Positions 9,022-15,000 of a stretch of DNA of 15,000 bases are shown here, piece by piece. Positions within the stretch are counted from its first letter, which is position 1. Each line of letters opens with the position of its first letter. Where the stretch lies: assembly GCA_902459845.2 (NCBI GenBank), contig CABPSV020000223.1, positions 1-15,000 on the forward strand. Direction: 5' to 3'. A program made the position numbers and the translations under genes. This DNA is from Hepatocystis sp. ex Piliocolobus tephrosceles. Taxonomy: Eukaryota; Apicomplexa; Aconoidasida; Haemosporida; Plasmodiidae. The notes below the pieces were generated by a model. The model had not been told where the DNA came from. It did no database searches and saw only the letters and a list, made by a program, of their open reading frames with translations.

Positions 9022-9675
9022 CTAATGTTGGCTCATCCTGGGTTTTATATCTTGTTTTTTTTTTTTTTTTTTAATATTTAAAGAGTGTAATAAGCTTTGT
9101 AATATTATACAGAATTTTTATGATTTTTATAAGTTGTTACAATTATTGTAATTGCTTTAACTGTTATAGATTTTGAAAATAAAAACATGTATATATAAAT
9201 GTATATACGTTTCTTTTTTTTTTTTTTTTTTTTTTTTTGCTCAATGTTAACAAAAGTGAAATATTAAGTAGTACAAAATTTTATATACTTCATATGCAAG
9301 TGTATATATATTTATATATGTTTACATATACCACTTTGGAGAAAAATAAAACTTCAGAAAAAGTACGCTTTTACAAAAAAAAAAAAAAACACTTCAAAAA
9401 AAAAGCGTTTTAAAATGAATGAACATTTTAAAAAAACACACTTGAAAAATAGCCTAATAATAAACATGGAAAAAATTTATATGGAGCTACAAAAAATTAA
9501 AAAAAAAATTTTTTTTTTTTAAAATTGTTCATGTATATTTTAATCTACGGTAACATAAAATAAAACAACACACCATTAAAAAATAGAATAAAGTAAAATA
9601 AAGTATAACACGATAAAGCATAATATAGCAAAATAAAATAGTTAACAAACATTTTCTATACTCTTGGCTCCAAAG

Positions 9676-9707
<32 letters not shown>

Positions 9708-9921
9708 AGCAATAACAAATGCAAAAATTATGAAGATACTGCATACGTTAATAAAACGATATATGGTATACAAGACAATAATATCCATTTGATAAAATTA
9801 TAAAGTAAAATTATAAAGTAAAATTATAAAGTAACATTATAAAGTAAAATTATAAAGTAAAATTATAAAGATAAAGGAATGTTGTTTTTAGTGTTTCTTG
9901 AAGTAAATAAAAATAAGAGGC

Positions 9922-9964
<43 letters not shown>

Positions 9965-10016
9965 TGTACCATCCTTTCAATTTTTTTGATAAAAAAAATG
10001 CAAAAGAAACCACTAA
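8975..10016. other. Intergenic region upstream of uS5m and downstream of the CFAP206-like gene
   Basis: No gene is supported. The right part should contain the 3' UTR of the leftward gene that stops at 10017, and the left part the promoter/5' UTR of uS5m. It holds an AT tract at about 8985-9016, a T run near 9056-9072, another at about 9213-9238, an A run at about 9676-9704, and a 36-base TA tract at 9925-9960. A 13-bp tandem repeat at 9794-9871 is listed separately. The small minus-strand open frame at 9529-9744 is Phe/Leu/Tyr-rich, spans the A run and has no coding character. Confidence 0.7.
9794..9871. repeat. Six-copy 13-bp tandem repeat (AAAATTATAAAGT)
   Basis: There are six head-to-tail copies of AAAATTATAAAGT. 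The fourth copy has one substitution (AACATT...) and the last ends in A instead of T. It lies 146-223 bases beyond the stop codon of the gene at 10017-12713, probably in its 3' UTR or just past it. Confidence 0.9.
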
Positions 10017-12713
10017 TCAATCGTATATACTTTCCAAATAAAAAATTGGGTTTGTAAATTTAGTTGACTGTGTGTATTGCTTTGATACAGTGGAAACACC
10101 TTGATCTTTTCCTATTTGTGTTGTAGTATCATTTTTATATAAAGAAATAGGTGTTTGTGTTTCAACTGTTCTTTTAGTATATAACTTTTCATAATCTAAA
10201 AATATTTTTACTTCTAATAATGTCCTATTTTTTATGGATTCATCACTTTCAGGTATATTATTTTTATAAAATTTATAATATGAATCAAAAATATGATTAT
10301 CATATATGTTTAAAATATTTTTATTATAGATATTTAGATCGTTGATATAATTTTGGATAAAGGGTAATTTGTTGTTACATATCTTTTCTATTATTGTCAT
10401 TATTGATTTATAAATATTTTTATTTTTTTTTAAAATTTTTAAAGTGTTACTTATTTTTAAAAAATTAGTATTTACATTTTCATAAATACTTGAAGTGTTT
10501 TCTTCGTTTTTTTCCTTATCACCCGTTTGTATATTACTACTTTCTGGCACTTTATCCGTATCTACATTAATCAAAAAATCATCCAAATCATTATTAATAC
10601 AATATAAAAACATTTGTTTTAATTTTTCTGATGGGTCATTATCTAAACCGGTAATCGAGTTTTTATTATCGTCATCTATTTGTTGTTGTTTTGTATATGC
10701 TTGTTCTATATGTGTTTGATTTATGTCCATTGGGGCTATATCCCCTTGCAATGAATTGTAAGAGGATAACTCCGTTTTTGTGTCTTTAAAAGAAAATAAA
10801 TAATCAAAAGATTCCATCTCATTATCTTCTATTAAATCGTTAATTATTTCTTTTTCATCATTTTTTTTTTCACTAAAATAAAAAAAGTCTAATTCATATT
10901 CATTTACATTTTGAAATATATCAAAAGTTTTCTCTTTTTTATCACAATGTTTTTTTTGTTCATCATTCTCATTTTTTTTTTTATCATTTTCTCTAGTCCA
11001 CTGTTCATTATATATATAAGATTTGTTATAATAATTGTATATGATATAAGTATTTTTTTTTTTTTTTTTTTTTAATATAGGAAAGTATTTGTAAAAATGT
11101 TTTAATAAAGTATGAAATACATAAACATGTTGGATAATTTGGTAATTTAATTTTATACATTGTTTGTAATGTTTACTTAATGTTAGATAATGTTTATATA
11201 GTAAAGTAAAAATGTTAGCATTCTCTTTGTTAAAACTAATATTATCACCATAACTGTTTTCATCGTGATTATCTTTTTTGCTGTTACAATTTTTGTTGTC
11301 TTTAATGTGACTAAAGATTTCTGATTCGGTTGTTAAATTTATACATACTCCTTTTTTATCATCATTATCACTCTTTTCTCCCATTTTGTTTATATTATAT
11401 ATACTAATAAATGACAAAATAATTTTTTTTATATAATTTTGTATTTTTATAATGTTTGATTTCACGTGTTTCTTTATGTGTCTTATGTATGTAAAAAATA
11501 TAAAAACGTATACATAGCAGTCAAATATTATTTCATTTTGTTCGCCCAACAGTAGTTTATTTTGATCTTGATTTTGTCTAATTTCCACTAGATAAGTATA
11601 AAGCGTTAAAAGAGTTATATTATAAATAACTCTGACATATTTATATATATTAACAAAAAATGAGATATATATGTATTGAAAATTTTCAATATTTAACGTT
11701 TTTATATATTTAAGAAAATTAATAATTTGTTCTTTAGTAATGTAAGGTACATTATTAGTATATATTTTTTTTATATTTTCTATATTATTTAAAAATATAA
11801 AAAAATTCACATTTTTATAATGTTTGATAGTATGTTTATATAAATAAAGATATATAAAAATACCAAAAGATAAATTTAAAAAATATTTTAAATGATTACT
11901 TTTTTTTTTTTTATCATTTTCACATATAAATTGTCTAATTTTTGATCTATTTATAATTTTACGAAATATTTTCGTAATATAAATCATTCTTTTTTCTCTG
12001 TTATTGAAACTACTAGGTATTTCACATAATTCGTACAAAAAGGATTTACTAAATTTATTGCAAATGACGACATCACATACCCCCTTACTTGTGTCTTCAC
12101 ATGATTCATCTTTTTTAGCATAAGTTTTAGTACTTGTCTTACTATCATTGATATTACAACTTTGTTTTATTTGTTTTTTTTTTTTTCTCACTCCTTTATT
12201 TTTTTCTTTTAGCCCCAAAAAATTTTCATAATTTGCTTTGTGTAATTCTTTTAAGCTTTCAACAAAATTGTTTAAAATTGTATGATCAAAATCGTAATCA
12301 ATCAATTCGTTTTCATTTGTTTTTTTATCCTCACCTTTTAGTTTTACCACTTCTTTTTTTTCCACATCACTACTATCATAGTTCGTTGTGTTTTGTTTTT
12401 CAACAAGTTCGTCAACATATAAAGATTTATTTTTCAAGTCATTTATACACTTGAAAACAAAAATCGAATCAATAATAATACTATTAAAGTATTTAAAAAT
12501 ATAACATTCTACAATTTTATAAAAATAATGAAATATGTCTGTTGTGTATGAAAAATTATTTACATGTTTATAATTACTACTTAAAATCACAGATGCATAC
12601 TTATTTATTCTTCTATTTATATCTTTAATAACATTAGACTTACCACTGTTGTTAAATATGTTACGCTCGACATTATAAATTAAAAAGGCAGCTTCTATTT
12701 TGGCACTACCCAT
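10017..12713 (-). CDS. Conserved Plasmodium protein, 898 aa; candidate CFAP206/FAP206 (radial-spoke adaptor)
   Basis: This is one uninterrupted exon on the minus strand, with ATG at 12713 following A-rich DNA and TGA at 10019-10017. The protein has no signal peptide. Long hydrophobic-looking Ile/Tyr/Phe stretches (about 280-440) are more likely buried helices than membrane spans, because Lys and His interrupt them. Asn/Asp/Lys-rich insertions occur at about 100-215 and 450-760, with a Lys run from a T tract near 11057-11073. Two parts recall CFAP206, the protein that anchors radial spoke 2 to axonemal doublets. One is KKSNHLKYFLNLSFGI (270-285), like the family's LKEL--IV-GIRLF. The other is the tail at 848-893: TVETQTPISLY, then TTTQIGKD, VSTVS and PIFYL. 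The spacing between the first two TQ sites (13) equals what I recall for the animal protein. If correct, the gene acts in the male gamete flagellum. The identity comes from an eye alignment against a remembered sequence; the gene itself is certain. Confidence 0.85.
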   Translation of the reverse strand: MGSAKIEAAFLIYNVERNIFNNSGKSNVIKDINRRINKYASVILSSNYKHVNNFSYTTDIFHYFYKIVECYIFKYFNSIIIDSIFVFKCINDLKNKSLYVDELVEKQNTTNYDSSDVEKKEVVKLKGEDKKTNENELIDYDFDHTILNNFVESLKELHKANYENFLGLKEKNKGVRKKKKQIKQSCNINDSKTSTKTYAKKDESCEDTSKGVCDVVICNKFSKSFLYELCEIPSSFNNREKRMIYITKIFRKIINRSKIRQFICENDKKKKSNHLKYFLNLSFGIFIYLYLYKHTIKHYKNVNFFIFLNNIENIKKIYTNNVPYITKEQIINFLKYIKTLNIENFQYIYISFFVNIYKYVRVIYNITLLTLYTYLVEIRQNQDQNKLLLGEQNEIIFDCYVYVFIFFTYIRHIKKHVKSNIIKIQNYIKKIILSFISIYNINKMGEKSDNDDKKGVCINLTTESEIFSHIKDNKNCNSKKDNHDENSYGDNISFNKENANIFTLLYKHYLTLSKHYKQCIKLNYQIIQHVYVFHTLLKHFYKYFPILKKKKKKNTYIIYNYYNKSYIYNEQWTRENDKKKNENDEQKKHCDKKEKTFDIFQNVNEYELDFFYFSEKKNDEKEIINDLIEDNEMESFDYLFSFKDTKTELSSYNSLQGDIAPMDINQTHIEQAYTKQQQIDDDNKNSITGLDNDPSEKLKQMFLYCINNDLDDFLINVDTDKVPESSNIQTGDKEKNEENTSSIYENVNTNFLKISNTLKILKKNKNIYKSIMTIIEKICNNKLPFIQNYINDLNIYNKNILNIYDNHIFDSYYKFYKNNIPESDESIKNRTLLEVKIFLDYEKLYTKRTVETQTPISLYKNDTTTQIGKDQGVSTVSKQYTQSTKFTNPIFYLESIYD

Positions 12714-13004
12714 TTTGAAAACGTACTTTGTATGTATTTTATATATTTACAAAAAACGATTTGTTAAAAAATTTTACTAGAAACTTAAACGTGATTATAT
12801 GCATAGATATATATGCAGCTTTTTTTTTTTTTTTTTTGAAATTTTTATATTTATACTTACGCATGTATGTATTTACTCCTACTTATAATACATAATGAAA
12901 CATAATTCACTATTTATTAATTCGTAAAAGAATTTTTTTTTCAATTATATAATGTATGAATAAAATAATTCTATTTATTTATAGAAGTGGAAACTATTGA
13001 GATG

Positions 13005-13225
13005 TGTTTGTTTATCCTATATGTGTTTGTTTATCCTATATGTGTTTGTTTATTCTATATGTGTTTGTTTATCCTATATGTGTTTGTTTATTCTATATGT
13101 GTTTGTTTATCCTATATGTGTTTGTTTATCCTATATGTGTTTGTTTATCCTATATGTGTTTGTTTATTCTATATGTGTTTGTTTATCCTATATGTGTTTG
13201 TTTATCCTATATGTGTTTGTTTATA
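13005..13225. repeat. 19-bp minisatellite, 11 full copies plus a partial
   Basis: The unit is TGTTTGTTTATCCTATATG, repeated head to tail 11 times and followed by a 12-base partial copy. The only variation is C or T at position 12. Reading left to right the copies are C C T C T C C C T C C. The tract lies about 290 bases upstream of the start codon of the leftward CFAP206-like gene, so it may sit in its promoter or 5' UTR. The unit length is not a multiple of three and the array has no stops, hence the three stacked false open frames. Confidence 0.95.
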
Positions 13226-13570
13226 CACGTTTTTCGTATGTTTGCGTATGTTTGTGTATATATCTAAAAGTTTTAATATATATATTTTTTTTTTTTTTCT
13301 ATAATTAATAATTTTTTTTGCACTATCAGCCAGTTTATTATACACCTAAGTATAATATAACATATTTATATAGAGTATTTGTACGTAATATATACGTACA
13401 CCCGTGTGCAATTCATTATAAAAAAAAAAAAAAAAAAAAAAGACAAAATAAAATAAAGCGATATTTTTTATTTAAAAAAAAGTTTTTTAAAATAAATTAT
13501 TTAAAATTTATGTTAAAATAATTCACAGTTCTACAAGTGTATTTAATTATATATATATAAATCATGCATG

Positions 13571-13598
13571 ATGTATGTATGTATGTATGTATGTATGT
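13571..13598. repeat. (TATG)n tetranucleotide microsatellite
   Basis: About six and a half TATG units follow directly after a CATGCATGAT segment at 13563-13572. It lies in the presumed 3' flank of the leftward membrane protein gene. Confidence 0.85.
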
Positions 13599-13819
13599 TT
13601 TTTTTTATCTTATTTGGTGCTCATTACTGTCTCATGTGGCACCTCATTTTTGTCTTATTGAATCCACAATTAGGCTTAATTTTTTTGTTTTCAAAAGTAT
13701 GTAACATAAAATACATTTAAGATATATATACACATAACATTATTGTTTTGTTTGAATAAAAAATAAAAATAAAGATGAAAAAACAATCATTAAATCAATG
13801 AAGAGTATGAAACAATGTT

Positions 13820-15000
13820 TCAAAGTCTAATAAACAGCTGTTTTCTTTTCGCGCGCGTGAGTGCAATAAAAAAAACCCATAATGCTAATTGTAAATGCAA
13901 AAACTGATCTTTTATAGAAAAAGTAAAAGCCGACAAATAAAATATAACAGATGACATAAAAACAATAAATAAATAAATAATAGCCCATATATAATTATAC
14001 GGTAATGTTGTCACAGTGTAGTGAAATGGTCTGTTAATTTCCAAAACCCAAGTGATTTCTAATATAGTATATAATATTAAAAAAAGGAAAATTAGGGCAC
14101 ATACTATTTGACTTAAACTATTTATTCCGTTTTTATAAAATGAAACATTTGTATAAATTGTGTATGATATTAATATTATTTGATAAATATAATGTAAACA
14201 GAAAAGTACTTTTTTTTTAGTAGAAATAGCACTACTTGTAAGAGTAGTAGTGCTATTAATAGTAGTTGTAGTAGGAGTGTTTATTTTACATTTTATATAA
14301 TTAGCAATATAAAGTGGGTCCATATATTTACTTATAAATACGTTAAAATTGATAATTACCCAATAAAAACTTATAAATGTATCTTCTGATATAATATAAT
14401 TATTTATTAGATCAAGTCGACATGTCCTTAATGTATATATATTAACTAAATTATTATTAAATATCCTAATACCATATAAAAAACTCATAAAACATAAAAA
14501 GTATATTAAATAATAACTTAGAATCCATAAACTATAATAACAAATTTTGGAATTATTAATTTCATATAAATAAGTTAGTTTTACTTTACTCAATATTTTC
14601 CCTTTTTCACTCTCATCACTACTATCATTATCCTTATCATTATTACTAAACTCGTGCATATCAATATTTATTAAATCATCATTTATATCACTTGTTTCTC
14701 TATTATCTTTATTTAAAGTATTTATTTTATTTTTATAATTAACGTTCAACAATAACAGTAAACTGTTCACAAAGTTCAGCAAAAATAGTAGATCCCATGT
14801 TACTTCCTTTGTTTCTAAGCAACTAAGGTAAAATTTTACCCCTTCAAAAAAAAAAAAAAAAAAAAAAAATATGTAAGTGATAATATATGCAAGTGAATGT
14901 ATACACAAATGGGCAGATGAACAAATAAAAGCATACAAAATTCGAATAATATCAGTACATAAATTAAACATAAATACTGAATTTGTGAAAGTAATTCTTT
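13820..15000 (-). CDS. Multi-pass membrane protein, unrecognised, 5' end outside window
   Basis: The last exon is 14841-13820 on the minus strand, ending in TGA. Its acceptor (ttttgaag) follows a run of about 24 T's. A matching upstream exon ends at 14978 with donor gtattt and is open to the window edge. The join makes an Arg codon and a peptide KNYFHKF-R-VKFYL, so the intron is 14977-14842 and the gene continues beyond 15000. The ATG at 14971 lies inside that intron and is not the start. I see about seven hydrophobic segments: DLLFLLNFVNSLLLLL; a long one around SLWILSYYLIYFLCFMSFLYG; SFYWVIINFNVF; FCLHYIYQIILISYTIY; VCALIFLFLILYTILEI; WAIIYLFIVFMSSVIFYL; and LALWVFFIAL. A hydrophilic Asn/Asp/Ser loop follows the first segment, and a Thr-rich loop lies between the third and fourth. 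The C-terminus is basic (RAKRKQ). I recognise no family. A seven-helix count alone is not evidence for a receptor. Confidence 0.75.
   Translation of the reverse strand, partial: RITFTNSVFMFNLCTDIIRILYAFICSSAHLCIHSLAYIITYIFFFFFFFFEGVKFYLSCLETKEVTWDLLFLLNFVNSLLLLLNVNYKNKINTLNKDNRETSDINDDLINIDMHEFSNNDKDNDSSDESEKGKILSKVKLTYLYEINNSKICYYSLWILSYYLIYFLCFMSFLYGIRIFNNNLVNIYTLRTCRLDLINNYIISEDTFISFYWVIINFNVFISKYMDPLYIANYIKCKINTPTTTTINSTTTLTSSAISTKKKVLFCLHYIYQIILISYTIYTNVSFYKNGINSLSQIVCALIFLFLILYTILEITWVLEINRPFHYTVTTLPYNYIWAIIYLFIVFMSSVIFYLSAFTFSIKDQFLHLQLALWVFFIALTRAKRKQLFIRL

Larger units (their letters stand above)
12714..13819. other. Intergenic region between two leftward genes, with minisatellite
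   Basis: This 1.1-kb gap holds the promoter and 5' UTR of the gene starting at 12713 and the 3' UTR of the gene stopping at 13820. No gene is supported. Contents include a T run at about 12822-12837, a 19-bp minisatellite at 13005-13225, an A run at about 13420-13440 and a (TATG) microsatellite at 13571-13598. The three overlapping open frames at 12987-13308 exist only because a 19-bp stop-free unit opens all three frames in turn. The frame at 13318-13521 is A/T-rich, crosses the A run and looks non-coding. Confidence 0.7.

Noticed and set aside
9003..9050. Possible C/D-box snoRNA near the GC-richer stretch upstream of uS5m
   Set aside because: A GATGAG-like core is visible on one strand, but I found no proper box C/box D pair with a terminal stem.
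12987..13308. Three overlapping frames encoding a Cys/Leu/Tyr repeat (CLFILYVFVYPICV-like)
   Set aside because: A stop-free 19-bp tandem unit opens every frame in rotation. The identical DNA repeat, not a protein, is the cause.
1..15000. CRISPR array, transposon, tRNA or rRNA genes
   Set aside because: The tandem repeats lack spacers and are A/T minisatellites. No transposase frame, terminal inverted repeats, tRNA cloverleaf or rRNA segment was seen on either strand.

Overview
The window is nuclear DNA of a malaria parasite (Plasmodium) or a very close relative. The base composition is extremely AT-rich. Homopolymer A/T runs reach about 48 bases, AT dinucleotide tracts are common, and introns are short with GT...AG ends and T-rich 3' ends. 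The proteins are rich in Asn, Lys, Asp and Ile. I cannot name the species from the sequence; the abundance of long A/T runs would fit a rodent, avian or ovale/malariae-type parasite. There is no bacterial, viral or transposon signature.

I support five protein genes. (1) 1115-2272, + strand, is a small spliced gene. Residues about 80-180, and a patch near the C-terminus, resemble the N-terminal region of NELF-A, the negative elongation factor subunit that pauses RNA polymerase II. (2) 3390-5359, + strand, has nine exons. It encodes a 211-residue secretory type I membrane protein with a signal peptide, two lumenal cysteines and one C-terminal membrane helix. A V-ATPase accessory subunit (Ac45/Voa1-like) is a tentative guess. 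(3) 5893-8974, - strand, has two exons and encodes mitochondrial ribosomal protein uS5m. A clear S5 domain sits behind a roughly 700-residue, parasite-style N-terminal extension that contains a four-residue NNKA/NNEA repeat. (4) 10017-12713, - strand, is one exon of 898 residues. Its tail and one internal motif resemble the ciliary radial-spoke adaptor CFAP206/FAP206, which would place it in the male gamete axoneme. (5) 13820-15000, - strand, is the 3' part of an unrecognised multi-pass membrane protein whose 5' end lies beyond the window.

Genes 1 and 2 run rightward and genes 3-5 run leftward, so genes 2 and 3 converge across a 533-bp spacer. The five intergenic stretches hold low-complexity A/T DNA plus a few discrete repeats: an 11.6-copy 19-bp minisatellite about 290 bp upstream of gene 4, a six-copy 13-bp repeat just downstream of gene 4, and TATG and AT microsatellites. 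The genes do not form an operon or pathway. They look like independent housekeeping or stage-specific genes (transcription, secretory membrane, mitochondrial translation, axoneme, membrane).

The most interesting points are the candidate NELF-A with a proposed 20-nt microexon, and the candidate CFAP206. Both rest on alignments I made by eye against family sequences recalled from memory. Both need profile searches.
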